Below, piece after piece: positions 16,595 through 24,411 of a stretch of DNA of 64,000 bases. The notes beneath the pieces are model-generated. The model was given only the letters and a program-made list of their open reading frames with translations. It was not told the DNA's origin and made no database searches. Position 1 is the stretch's first letter. Each line of letters opens with the position of its first letter. The stretch is from Bradyrhizobium sp. LMTR 3 (lineage in GTDB: Bacteria > Pseudomonadota > Alphaproteobacteria > Rhizobiales > Xanthobacteraceae). The stretch covers positions 248,001 through 312,000 of the forward strand of contig NZ_MAXC01000046.1 in NCBI RefSeq assembly GCF_001693485.1, read 5' to 3'. Position numbers and translations under genes: made by a program.

Positions 16595-18232
16595 TCAAGG
16601 CTTGATCCCGATCTTCTCCCTGATGGCGCCGAGCTCGGCCTCGTCCCAGATGCCGATCAAAACGCCGTTCTTGACCTGCAGTTGCTGGGCTGCATAGGCG
16701 GCGATCTTCGCATTCGGCGTGGTGATGTGCATCTTCGGATGGAGCGCCCAATCGAACAGCTCGGCTTGCAGCCTCGCCACGATGTCGGCGCAGGCCGGGT
16801 CGGCGCCGCGATCGCAAAATTCCTGCGGATCGGTTTCGAGGTCGTAGAGCATCGGGCGGAAGCCGGACGCGTGAATGTATTTCCAGCGGCCGTCGAACAC
16901 CATGAACAGGCGGCAGCGCTCGATCGGCTGGTTCAGCATCACGCGGACGTCCTGCATGGCGTAGTCGTATTCGGAGAACACCACCTTGCGCCAATCGGCA
17001 GGCGGCGCGCCATGCAGCAGCGGCACCAGCGAACGTCCTTCCAGGATATGATCCGGCGGCGTGGCGCCGAAATAGTCGATGAAGGTCGGCGCCAGGTCGA
17101 TCGCCTCAACCAGCGCATCGCTGATCGTGCCACGCGTGGCATCGGCGGCAGGCGAGGGATCGATGACGATCAGCGGGATTTTCGCCGATTGTTCGTGGAA
17201 CAGGTCCTTCTCGCCCATCCAGTGGTCGCCGAGATAGTCGCCATGGTCCGACGTGAACACGATCATGGTGGTGTCGAGCAGGCCGCGCGCTTCGAGGAAC
17301 TGCATCAATACGCCCATCTGGTCGTCGATCTGCTTGATCAGCCCCATATAGGTCGGGATGACCTTCTCGCGTGCCTCGTTGCGCGACATGTTGCGCGAAT
17401 AGCGCATGTCCATATAGGCGGCGAACACCGGATGCGCGTTGGCGCGCTCTTCCTGCGAACGGATCACCGGCTGCACGTCCTGCGGCCCATACATACTGGC
17501 GTAGGGCTCCGGCGCGATATAGGGCCAGTGCGGCTTGATGTAGGACAGATGCAGGCACCATGGCCTTCCGTCGTCCTCGGCTTCCGCGATGAACTCCATC
17601 GCGCGCCGCGTCATGTAGGGTGTCTCGGAGTGCTCGTCGGGCACGCGTGCGGCCTTGTCGGCGTGAACCAATAGCCAGCCGTTCTGCAGGCTACCGTCTT
17701 CGGCCGCGCCGGAATTGGCCCAGTGCTCCCAGGGATTGGGCGCGTCGTAGCCATGCTGACGCAGATAATTGTCGTAGGCCGGCCGCGGCCGTCCCGTCGG
17801 ATGCAGGCCGTCGTCGCGCTCATAGGGCTCGAAGCCGCATTCCGACACATGCACGCCGATGATCGAGTCGGCGGGTATGCCGAGGCTCTTCAGCCCCTCG
17901 AGGTCCGGCGCCATGTGCGTCTTGCCGACCAGCACGTTACGGACGCCGATCTTCTTCAAGTGATCGCCGAGCGTCGGTTCGCCGACGCGCAGCGGCCAGC
18001 CGTTCCAGTGCGAGCCGTGCGAGCGCATGTAGCGGCCGGTATAGAACGACATCCGCGACGGGCCGCAGATCGGCGACTGCACGTAGGCGTTCGAGAACGA
18101 CACGCCGCGTTTGGCCATCGCGTCGATGTTCGGCGTCTTCAGCACAGGGTGCCCGGTGCAGCCGAGATAATCGTAGCGAAGCTGGTCGCACATGATCCAG
18201 AGCACGTTCTTTGCAGGCGTTTTGGCTGTCAT
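16595..18232 (-). CDS. sulfatase (alkaline phosphatase superfamily)
   Basis: 545-residue sulfatase. The modification motif C-G-P-S-R at residues 56-60 marks Cys56 as the formylglycine precursor. Metal ligands are in VLWIMCDQLRYD (Asp16, Gln17) and FTSDHGDYLGDH. No signal peptide is seen, so it is cytoplasmic; phosphonate or choline-sulfate-like esters are possible substrates for this soluble group, but specificity is unknown. The start could also be the ATG at 18241. A second sulfatase tail lies 5 kb away in a pseudogene. Confidence 0.9.
   Translation of the reverse strand: MTAKTPAKNVLWIMCDQLRYDYLGCTGHPVLKTPNIDAMAKRGVSFSNAYVQSPICGPSRMSFYTGRYMRSHGSHWNGWPLRVGEPTLGDHLKKIGVRNVLVGKTHMAPDLEGLKSLGIPADSIIGVHVSECGFEPYERDDGLHPTGRPRPAYDNYLRQHGYDAPNPWEHWANSGAAEDGSLQNGWLLVHADKAARVPDEHSETPYMTRRAMEFIAEAEDDGRPWCLHLSYIKPHWPYIAPEPYASMYGPQDVQPVIRSQEERANAHPVFAAYMDMRYSRNMSRNEAREKVIPTYMGLIKQIDDQMGVLMQFLEARGLLDTTMIVFTSDHGDYLGDHWMGEKDLFHEQSAKIPLIVIDPSPAADATRGTISDALVEAIDLAPTFIDYFGATPPDHILEGRSLVPLLHGAPPADWRKVVFSEYDYAMQDVRVMLNQPIERCRLFMVFDGRWKYIHASGFRPMLYDLETDPQEFCDRGADPACADIVARLQAELFDWALHPKMHITTPNAKIAAYAAQQLQVKNGVLIGIWDEAELGAIREKIGIKP
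16601..16762 (-). repeat. divergent direct repeat, copy 2 (sulfatase 3' end)
   Basis: The 3' end of the intact sulfatase gene, matching 11396-11560 in the same orientation. See the pseudogene at 11390-12365. Confidence 0.8.
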
Positions 18233-18486
18233 CTCAGGCATTTCGGCTGGCGTTGGGAGGGGGCTGGATGGTGCGATATGTCGGCGCAAATGACAATCGA
18301 GCGGGCGGCCCCCGGGGTCGGCCTTCCGATCCCCGAGGCGTTAACGTTTGGATAGCGTCATTTCTCGCAATTGAATGGCGATCCACGGTTGCGCGTTAGC
18401 CTTACCGGCAATTTGGCCGACGGCCTTAACCCCTGAACCGGCCTGTTGGATTAAATTGGGACGTTGGAAAAACCGGATCCCAAGCG

Positions 18487-18933
18487 ATGCGCATCGGCGT
18501 CACACTGGCACTTTTCATCGCGACGACGTCGACCGCCTGTGCCGGCGGCGGCTTCGAGATCGTGATTCCGGGCCGTCCCGGCGTTCCCGTCATCATTAAC
18601 GGCGTCGATGCATCCTATGCGGTGGTCGAGGGGGACTGGGGCCTCGGCAAAGGTACCCATGTCGAGCCGACCGTCTATGGCGGCCGCTATGTCGATCCGG
18701 TCCCGCGCGTCGGTCATTATTATCCGAGCGCCGGCCGCAAGCCCGGTTACGGGCGCCTGGAAGTCGAGCCGCCGGCGAATCGAAGGTTGCCGCAACCGGC
18801 CGAGAGCTACCACCAGTCCTGGTCGGCGCAGTCGGCGCCGTTGCCGGCGCAGTCCAACGTGCCCGTCGATCCGCCCGAAATCATCTACGCGCCGCGCGAT
18901 GACAGGCGATGGCCGCATCACCTTCCACGTTAA
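18487..18933 (+). CDS. small exported proline-rich protein, unknown
   Basis: 148 residues with a signal peptide (MRIGVTLALFIATTSTACAG) and a short domain containing GVPVIINGVDASYAVVEGDWG, followed by Tyr/Pro/Gly-rich sequence and a disordered tail. The pattern is shared by exported proteins of Bradyrhizobium-like genomes. It is followed after 31 bases by another exported Tyr/Gly-rich protein in the same direction. No function known. Confidence 0.65.
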   Translation: MRIGVTLALFIATTSTACAGGGFEIVIPGRPGVPVIINGVDASYAVVEGDWGLGKGTHVEPTVYGGRYVDPVPRVGHYYPSAGRKPGYGRLEVEPPANRRLPQPAESYHQSWSAQSAPLPAQSNVPVDPPEIIYAPRDDRRWPHHLPR

Positions 18934-18964
18934 GAAGACCAGCAAATACGAACAGGAGAGAGTA

Positions 18965-19360
18965 ATGCGTCAGATACTTAAAGGATTGATCGCGGCAGCG
19001 GCCGTCATGGCTGCAGCCCCCGCGATGGCCTGCGGTTACGCCCCGTGCGGAGCGCCGGTCTATGTCGCGCCGGTCGCGGCTTACGGCTATGCCGGCTGCG
19101 GCCCCTGCGGCGGCTGGGTGCGCGAGCGTCTGCCCGATCCGGAGCAGCAGTATTACTATGTCAACCAGGGCCCGACCTATACCGGTCCGGGCAATTTCGC
19201 GCCTTATCCGGTCTATCGCGAAGGCTCGATCTCCGGCTACGGCTATGGCTACAACCGTCCGTACTACGGCTATCGCGCGCACCGCTACTACCACCGGAAC
19301 GGTTACCGTTACACGGGGCGTTATTACCACGGCCGGCCCGTGCTCCGCCGCTACTACTGA
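18965..19360 (+). CDS. small exported Tyr/Gly-rich protein, unknown
   Basis: 131 residues. A signal peptide ends at AMA, after which come CGYAPCGAPVYVAP and a Tyr/Gly/Arg-rich, low-complexity tail (GYGYGYNRPYYGYRAH). ATG 18965 is chosen because AGGAGAG lies 5 bases upstream; the open frame extends back to 18608 only as a shadow of the previous gene. Four Cys residues near the mature N-terminus could form disulfides. A strong terminator follows. Confidence 0.72.
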   Translation: MRQILKGLIAAAAVMAAAPAMACGYAPCGAPVYVAPVAAYGYAGCGPCGGWVRERLPDPEQQYYYVNQGPTYTGPGNFAPYPVYREGSISGYGYGYNRPYYGYRAHRYYHRNGYRYTGRYYHGRPVLRRYY

Positions 19361-19385
19361 TCTGATCGATAACTGAAGCCTTCAG

Positions 19386-19412
19386 CGCCCGTTCGCTTCC
19401 CGCGAGCGGGCG
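19386..19412. terminator. terminator between convergent genes
   Basis: An 11-base-pair stem (19386-19396 with 19402-19412, one G-T pair) and a 5-base loop, followed by TTGTTCATTTC on the plus strand. It can end the exported-protein transcript, and lies just past the RlmB stop on the other strand. Confidence 0.7.
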
Positions 19413-19416
19413 TTGT

Positions 19417-20244
19417 TCATTTCATCAGTCCGAGCCGGCTCGCGCCGATATAGAGCGCGAGCACCGCGGCATTCGAGACGTTCAGGCTCTTGATCTCGCC
19501 GGGCATGTCGAGCCGCGCCACCGCGCGGCAGGTTTCGCGGGTCAGTTGCCGCAGGCCCTTGCCCTCGGCGCCCAGCACCAGCGCCAGCGGTTGCTGCAAG
19601 GGCACGGCGGCGAGGTCCTCGGTCCCCTCGCTGTCCAGCCCGACCGTCAAGAAGCCGCGGTCGTTCAGTTCAGTGAGCGCGCGGGCGAGATTCTGCACGG
19701 TCACCAGCGGCACCAGCTCCAGCGCGCCGGAGGCGGATTTCGCGAGCACGCCGGTAGCCTCCGGGCTGTGGCGGGCGGTGGTGACGATCGCTTTCACCGC
19801 AAAGGCCGCCGCCGAGCGCATGATGGCGCCGACATTGTGCGGATCGGTGATCTGGTCGAGCACCAGCACGATGCCGTCCTGCGGCAGCGTATCGATATCG
19901 GGCGAGGGCAGGGGATCGGCCTCGGCCAACAGCCCCTGATGCACGGCATCCGGGCCGAGCCGTTGGTCGATCGCGTTCGGCCGGACGATTTCCGGGGCAA
20001 CGCGGGTATCGATATTTTCGTCCGCCAGCCGCCGGGCGGCATTTTCGGTCAGGAACAGCTTGCGGATCCGCCGTTCCGGGTTGGCTAGCGCAGCCGAGAC
20101 CGTGTGCCAGCCATAGAGAATCGCCGGCCCGTCGGAGCTTGTTTCCCGGTCGCGCCGGCCTGGCGGACGGGCGAATTTGCGCCCTTTTTCGAAGGGTTTG
20201 CCGCCGCCGCGGCGGAACGGCGGTTTTCGGTCGCGATCGCTCAT
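19417..20244 (-). CDS. rlmB: 23S rRNA (guanosine-2'-O-)-methyltransferase RlmB/TrmH family
   Basis: 275-residue SPOUT methyltransferase that 2'-O-methylates 23S rRNA (G2251 in E. coli). The SpoU substrate-binding domain (about 40-115) is followed by the knotted catalytic domain with the three family motifs: DQITDPHNVGAIMRSAAAF, LVLGAEGKGL and IKSLNVSNAAVLALY. The N-terminal 40 residues are a basic, Arg/Gly-rich extension common in alphaproteobacteria. A plus-strand tRNA-Tyr gene follows upstream, so two translation-related genes are adjacent. TrmH-type tRNA methylation is the alternative specificity. Confidence 0.9.
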   Translation of the reverse strand: MSDRDRKPPFRRGGGKPFEKGRKFARPPGRRDRETSSDGPAILYGWHTVSAALANPERRIRKLFLTENAARRLADENIDTRVAPEIVRPNAIDQRLGPDAVHQGLLAEADPLPSPDIDTLPQDGIVLVLDQITDPHNVGAIMRSAAAFAVKAIVTTARHSPEATGVLAKSASGALELVPLVTVQNLARALTELNDRGFLTVGLDSEGTEDLAAVPLQQPLALVLGAEGKGLRQLTRETCRAVARLDMPGEIKSLNVSNAAVLALYIGASRLGLMK

Positions 20245-20450
20245 GGGGAGCTTGTGTCACGGGGGGCCGAATATGGCAATTTGGCCTGATCGAACCCATT
20301 TTTGGTGGTCCGCGTTGGTTGACTTTGCCATCCCGCTTCGCCCATAAACGCGCCGGTCGCAGCCGGTTCGAAACGGGCTTTCGGCCTCAGCGTCATCCTT
20401 GGGTCCGGTCCTCCGCCACTCGGGCGGTCGGTTCGGTGACGCTGTTGGAC

Positions 20451-20536
20451 GGGGAAGTGTCCCGAGTGGCAAAGGGAGCTGACTGTAAATCAGCCGCCGT
20501 ATGGCTTCGAAGGTTCGAGTCCTTCCTTCCCCACCA
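20451..20536 (+). tRNA. tRNA-Tyr (GTA)
   Basis: A full cloverleaf with a long variable arm can be drawn. The acceptor stem is GGGGAAG with CTTCCCC. The anticodon stem GCTGA/TCAGC encloses the loop CTGTAAA with GTA at 20485-20487. The T stem GAAGG/CCTTC holds TTCGAGT. Discriminator A and a genome-encoded CCA end at 20536. Confidence 0.95.
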
Positions 20537-20539
20537 TCC

Positions 20540-20640
20540 TGCTTCGCGCCAAGGCGCTTCGCAGGATCGCAGCCTGCCTGACCGCGAAGCAGGATGCCCT
20601 CCGAAGCAGGATGCCCTCCGAAGCCTTGGCGAAGGAGGGC
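20540..20640. repeat. repeat-rich spacer after tRNA-Tyr
   Basis: Contains a tandem 17-bp repeat, GAAGCAGGATGCCCTCC, at 20586-20602 and 20603-20619. It also has inverted GCGAAGC/GCTTCGC and CCAAGGC/GCCTTGG elements that can fold into hairpins. It looks like a small dispersed palindromic element. Confidence 0.6.
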
Positions 20641-20648
20641 CGCCCCGG

Positions 20649-20887
20649 ATGCACTATGTATACTTGTTACAAAGCGAAAGCTTTTCCGGCGGTACGTCGG
20701 GATGGCGTCCGACGTTCAGAGGCGACTGTCGGACCATAATGCTGGCAAATCTCCGCATACCTCGAAGTTTCTCCCGTGGAAGCTGGTTACATACATTGCA
20801 TTCTCTAACGAACAGAAGGCTCGCACATTCGAGCGCTATCTGAAATCCGGCTCCGGGCACGCCTTTGCCAGAAAACGGCTCTGGTAG
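20649..20887 (+). pseudogene. GIY-YIG nuclease-like small protein, frameshifted
   Basis: The start (MHYVYLLQSESF) and the continuation (RRYVGMASDVQRRLSDHNAG, ending SGSGHAFARKRLW) are the two halves of a UPF0213/GIY-YIG-type protein of about 80 residues. They are in different frames: the join lies at the TTTTCC run near 20686, where one base is gained or two are lost. GGAGGG precedes the ATG. GIY-YIG proteins of this size are putative endonucleases. A sequencing error in the short T run would equally explain it. Confidence 0.75.
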
Positions 20888-20922
20888 ACTGCCGCGCCAG
20901 CAGCATGCCACCACCCCGAAAT

Positions 20923-21657
20923 TCAAGTACAGGCGCTGTGTCGAGCCGGAAGCGCTGGTCGTTCGGTGTCATTGAACTCCGTAGCATACAGATCCCGAAC
21001 AGTTCGGTGGCACTCGCACGCGCGGCGCTGCAGGAGATCCTGGTCCAGGATGCTTAGTTTGCCCCTGCTGTACGAGATCAGGCCCTCCTTTTGCAGGTGG
21101 CTGGCAACACCGGTGACGCTGGTTCGCCTCACGCCCATCATCTGCGCCAAAAATTCCTGCGTCACCGGCAGTTCGGTGCCCACCAGATCGCACATCCTGA
21201 CCAGCCACTTACACGTCCGCTGTTCGACGCTGTGAACCGCGTTGCAGGCAGCCGTCTGCTGCACCTGTCCGAGGAGGAATTGTTCGTACTTGATGAGCAG
21301 GGCGAGCAGGTCAGGAGAAGACAGGGCAACCGCTTTGAGGTGCTCCGCATCCACGACACTCGCAAGGCCGGATACCTGGACCACCACTTTATGCAGCGAC
21401 GCCTTGCTATCGATCGCTTGTGCAGCTCCGAAAGCACCATCGTTTCCGATCATGCCGCTTTCGATCGCCCAACCATCTTCCAGTTCAACAACGCACGAAA
21501 GTATGCCGCCGTGCGGGAAGTACACCTGATTGACGCGCGCGCGACTCTCCACAACGACCTTGCCGCGTTGCATTTCGACAATGCGAAGATGCGGCCGGAG
21601 GTCTTCGAGATCGACAGGGCTTGCTCGGGACAGAATACGATTGGCTGAATGAGGCAT
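20923..21657 (-). CDS. Crp/Fnr-family transcriptional regulator
   Basis: 244 residues. A cyclic-nucleotide-binding-type beta-barrel (about 20-130, VYFPHGGILSCVVEL) leads through a long helix to a winged HTH with QEFLAQMMGVRRTSVTGVASHLQKEG. The four cysteines of an FNR iron-sulfur cluster are absent, so it is not a classical oxygen sensor. AGGAGA lies 6 bases before ATG 21657. It belongs to a group common in rhizobia whose ligand is unknown. An FNR-like palindrome lies at 23183, upstream of the neighbouring transport gene, as a candidate target. Confidence 0.88.
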   Translation of the reverse strand: MPHSANRILSRASPVDLEDLRPHLRIVEMQRGKVVVESRARVNQVYFPHGGILSCVVELEDGWAIESGMIGNDGAFGAAQAIDSKASLHKVVVQVSGLASVVDAEHLKAVALSSPDLLALLIKYEQFLLGQVQQTAACNAVHSVEQRTCKWLVRMCDLVGTELPVTQEFLAQMMGVRRTSVTGVASHLQKEGLISYSRGKLSILDQDLLQRRACECHRTVRDLYATEFNDTERPALPARHSACT

Positions 21658-21892
21658 CGTATCTCCTTTCCTTTGCAGGCGGGAGCACAACACTCTCTGC
21701 CACCGACGCCTACGAGCACTGGTTGTGTCGGTGGTGTATTCAATGTGGGGGTCGGTGGCCCCGATAGCGAGTCAATAATGTTTGTTGAGGTTCGCTGCGG
21801 TGCAGCATGCCGGTGCCCCTGGGCATCCGCAGCCTCATCGCCAGCGTGAAACGTCAGCCCCTGGAGCCGCCGCCGGCTCGAACGTGCGCCAC

Positions 21893-23122
21893 TTACTTTT
21901 GGGCGTTGGAGAAAGCCGTTTCGAGCACGTCGCCAATCGGCAGCCACGTGCGGCCGTCGAACTGAATTAGTCGCAGGTGTTTGATCGGCCGAAAGTTTCC
22001 AGGTCCAGTACTGATTTTGATCCCAGGTAGCAACATTGAGCCTTGATAGTCTTGAAGGGCCGCTGCCTGCTTCATGACGTTCTCGCGAGACAGGTCGTTG
22101 CCGCATTGTTTGAGCACCTGTGCCAACGTCTCGGCGGCGGCATAGCCGAAGACGGCAGCACTATCGTCCTTGCCTCCGGCGCGATGATATTTCTCAGCAA
22201 ATGCCTGCCAGTCCCTAATGGCCTGTTCGTCCTTCCAAGCCGGATCATTTGCATCCTTCAGGAAGGCGGCTGTAATGACGCCTAAGGCGCTTCCCGGACC
22301 GGCGGGCTGCGCCGTCGCGATCGATGAAGCCATATGGTTCAAGATGAACACCGGATGCCAATTGAGATCCGCCGCTACTCGGACGACTTTCGCTGCATTT
22401 GCAGGTGCCCCCGCAAACACAAAAATTTCAGCTCCTGATCGCTTCAAGATCGATACGTGCGTGTCGAGATGCTCATCTGCGATATCGTAGGCGATGTCGA
22501 CCCTGATCATCCGGGCGACGTCACCGAGCCCGTCTTCCAACCCCTTGAACAGTTCTCGGCCGAAATGATCGTTCTGCCAAAGAGCTACGATCCTTTTTCC
22601 GGGGTAGAACGCTTGTATGTAGTTGGCGTAGATGCGCCCCTCTTCCCGAATGGAGGGCTGCCAGCCCATCGTCCACGGAAACAACGATGGATCGCTCAGA
22701 TGATCGTCTCCGGAGGCGACAAAGAGTTGAGGAACCTGCCTTTCGTTCAAGTACGCGCGAACGGCAAAATTCCCCGGCGTTCCGAACGAACCGAACATCA
22801 AGAGGACGTCGTCTTTGTCGATAAGACTGCGCGTAAGGTCTAGCGCGGTCGATGGATCGGATTTGTCATCATATGAGATAAAGCGCACCTTACGGCCGTT
22901 GATCCCGCCGCGTTCGTTGATCATCTCAAAATACGCCGCCTCGGCTTTTCCAATCGCTCCGAAGACTTTCAAGCTCCCGCTATAGGGCATAACGTTCCCG
23001 ATGCGAATCTCAGTGTCGGTTACGCCTGGTTCGCGCACTCGCTCGGTGATTGCGCTCAATGACGTAAGTGCCAGGACAAGTGCCAGGACAAGAGCGATCA
23101 GTGTTCGGACTCTGGTTTGCAT
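21893..23122 (-). CDS. branched-chain amino-acid-type ABC transporter substrate-binding protein
   Basis: 409-residue periplasmic receptor of the LivJ/Leu-Ile-Val type I fold. A hydrophobic export segment (LIALVLALVLALTSL) is followed by VTDTEIRIGNVMPYSG and the family's INERGGINGRKV. Two lobes are present. There are no permease or ATPase genes next to it, as is usual for orphan receptors in rhizobia; substrates are often aromatic acids or amides. A 12-bp tandem repeat in its signal region encodes the doubled LVLA. An FNR-like box lies about 60 bases upstream. Confidence 0.9.
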   Translation of the reverse strand: MQTRVRTLIALVLALVLALTSLSAITERVREPGVTDTEIRIGNVMPYSGSLKVFGAIGKAEAAYFEMINERGGINGRKVRFISYDDKSDPSTALDLTRSLIDKDDVLLMFGSFGTPGNFAVRAYLNERQVPQLFVASGDDHLSDPSLFPWTMGWQPSIREEGRIYANYIQAFYPGKRIVALWQNDHFGRELFKGLEDGLGDVARMIRVDIAYDIADEHLDTHVSILKRSGAEIFVFAGAPANAAKVVRVAADLNWHPVFILNHMASSIATAQPAGPGSALGVITAAFLKDANDPAWKDEQAIRDWQAFAEKYHRAGGKDDSAAVFGYAAAETLAQVLKQCGNDLSRENVMKQAAALQDYQGSMLLPGIKISTGPGNFRPIKHLRLIQFDGRTWLPIGDVLETAFSNAQK

Positions 23123-23447
23123 CGGATGAACTCCGTTACAAAGAGTGCAGCCAGATTTCGAGACCTACGGGAGGCGCGTAGCCTGATCTGGATCAAGCGC
23201 CGAGAGCAGCGGCAACGTGATCGTCATTTTTCTTACGACAAAATGGATGAGCCTATGTCCCGACCGACTCATACCGAAAACGGCTTTAGCTAGTGGCAGG
23301 CTAGCGCAAGTTCCCGCAAGACGCGATGCGACAAGCGTACGCTGCCGATCGGTTGTGTCAACGCATCCGCCTTTGTTCCCTTGGAGGCCATCCACCCCCG
23401 GCGAAATTCGCCGCGCTTTTGATCCGGAAATTCGTCGCCTCGAAGCC
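23123..23447. other. 325-base intergenic stretch
   Basis: Holds the promoter of the ABC receptor gene, including the FNR-like palindrome at 23183-23196. Apart from that no gene, tRNA or terminator was recognised. Confidence 0.5.
23183..23196. promoter_or_regulatory. FNR/FixK-like box
   Basis: CTGATCTGGATCAA contains the palindrome TGATC-TG-GATCA and differs by one base from the FixK/FNR consensus TTGAT-N4-ATCAA. It lies 61-74 bases before the ABC receptor start, a suitable place for activation. Confidence 0.5.
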
Positions 23448-23843
23448 TTAGCCTTGATCGCCTTCTTGCGTGGTTTCCGGCAGCGCTTCGCCGGGGAGAT
23501 AGAGCCTGATCGGGCGGATTTCGTAGACGGCGGATGGATTGGCGCGCCGCAGGTCGCGGGCAATCGCGATCGCTTCCTCCTCGTTGGCGCAATTCAACAC
23601 GTACAGACCCAGCAACTGCTCCTTGGTCTCGGCAAATGGTCCGTCGATGACCATTCCCGCGCCCGGTCCGCGCAAGGTGCGGGCTTCCGCCGTGCCGCCC
23701 AGCCGCGCCGCCGGCCCGAGCACTTTCTTTGCGTTGAGCCGCTCATGCACGGCCAGCAGTTCGCTCATCAGGGCCGCGTCCTCCTCCGGCGTCCAGGATG
23801 TGACCTCGGCTTCGACGTGATAGGCCAGCATGGCGTAGAGCAT
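23448..23843 (-). CDS. YciI-like protein
   Basis: 131 residues of the YCII/DGPF family: MLYAMLAYHVEAEVTSW opening, the Asp-Gly-Pro-Phe motif in VIDGPFAETKEQLLGLYV, and the characteristic AIAIARDLRRANPSAVYEIRPI. These dimeric alpha/beta-barrel proteins often accompany ECF sigma factors, but none is next to it here. GGAGAAA is the ribosome site. A terminator hairpin lies just upstream (23898-23932), so the gene either has its own promoter or is reached by read-through from the leader transcript. Confidence 0.88.
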   Translation of the reverse strand: MLYAMLAYHVEAEVTSWTPEEDAALMSELLAVHERLNAKKVLGPAARLGGTAEARTLRGPGAGMVIDGPFAETKEQLLGLYVLNCANEEEAIAIARDLRRANPSAVYEIRPIRLYLPGEALPETTQEGDQG

Positions 23844-23897
23844 CGCTTTCTCCTTTCTGGCGGGCAGGACTGGCTGCCTTTCGAGGACGTTTAAGAA

Positions 23898-23932
23898 ATA
23901 AAAAGGCGCGGCGGGAGAACTCCCGTCGCGCC
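23898..23932 (-). terminator. Rho-independent terminator between leader ORF and YciI gene
   Basis: A 13-base-pair GC-rich stem (23905-23917 with 23920-23932, one G-T pair). On the minus strand it is followed by a CTTTTTATTT tract. Its place before a coding region is that of an attenuator or the end of a small RNA. Confidence 0.8.
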
Positions 23933-23995
23933 CCAACTGTTGTGCTCGCTGGTCCAGGGCTGAGAGCGCCCCGATGCCAGGCCAAAAAGGCAAGC

Positions 23996-24040
23996 CTAGC
24001 GGGCGATCCCAGCGAGGTGACAGCGCTTGGTATAAGACAC
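23996..24040 (-). CDS. 14-residue leader peptide or sORF with complete Shine-Dalgarno
   Basis: GTG-initiated frame encoding VSYTKRCHLAGIAR. The upstream sequence AAAGGAGGTGATCCA (24041-24055) is complementary over its whole length to the known 16S rRNA 3' end, and the spacing of GGAGG to GTG is 7. A promoter lies at 24075-24103 and a terminator at 23898-23932, giving a transcript of roughly 165 bases. It may be a regulatory leader for the YciI gene or an independent dual-function small RNA. The peptide is not recognised. Confidence 0.55.
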   Translation of the reverse strand: MSYTKRCHLAGIAR

Positions 24041-24074
24041 TGGATCACCTCCTTTCGTTGTTGATGGAAATCCG

Positions 24075-24103
24075 AATATAAGCGGCGAATCGGCCCCTGT
24101 TAA
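24075..24103 (-). promoter_or_regulatory. sigma-70-type promoter for the leader transcript
   Basis: On the minus strand TTAACA (24098-24103) and TATATT (24075-24080) are 17 bases apart, close to the TTGACA/TATAAT consensus. Transcription would start near 24068, about 12 bases before the ribosome site. Confidence 0.6.
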
Positions 24104-24199
24104 GGGGTACGGACCGGTCGAGAGGTCCGCACAGGACATGCGGACAGGGGCGGCGGGGCGGTTGAGGCCGCCTGCGCGTCGTGTTAGGTCAACGCCAGC

Positions 24200-24273
24200 G
24201 CGGGTGTAGCTCAATGGTAGAGCAGCAGCCTTCCAAGCTGAATACGAGGGTTCGATTCCCTTCACCCGCTCCA
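24200..24273 (+). tRNA. tRNA-Gly (TCC); integration site
   Basis: Cloverleaf: acceptor GCGGGTG with CACCCGC, D arm AGCTCAATGGTAGAGC, anticodon stem GCAGC/GCTGA region with loop CTTCCAA (TCC at 24232-24234), and T loop TTCGATT. Discriminator T at 24270 and encoded CCA end at 24273. An integrase gene begins 139 bases downstream in the same direction, the usual layout of an attL at a tRNA 3' end. No second copy of the tRNA 3' end was found in the window. Confidence 0.95.
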
Positions 24274-24411
24274 AACTTCTTGTCTCAAATCGTCTCGTTA
24301 CCTGTTGAAACAATTGCCATTTTTGCTAGCTTGGCTCTCGTGGACGGAACATGACGACGCGCCGCGTAGCACGGCGTCTCATCGGTTTCCGGAGCCAAAA
24401 CGGAGCCAAGA

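Noticed and set aside
16682-17674. 330-codon plus-strand frame opposite the sulfatase
   Set aside because: His/Arg-rich translation typical of an antisense shadow; the sulfatase motifs on the other strand are decisive.
24041-24056. Plus-strand match to the 3' end of 16S rRNA (TGGATCACCTCCTTTC)
   Set aside because: Only about 16 bases match and no other rRNA sequence is near; the complement is better explained as a Shine-Dalgarno on the minus strand.
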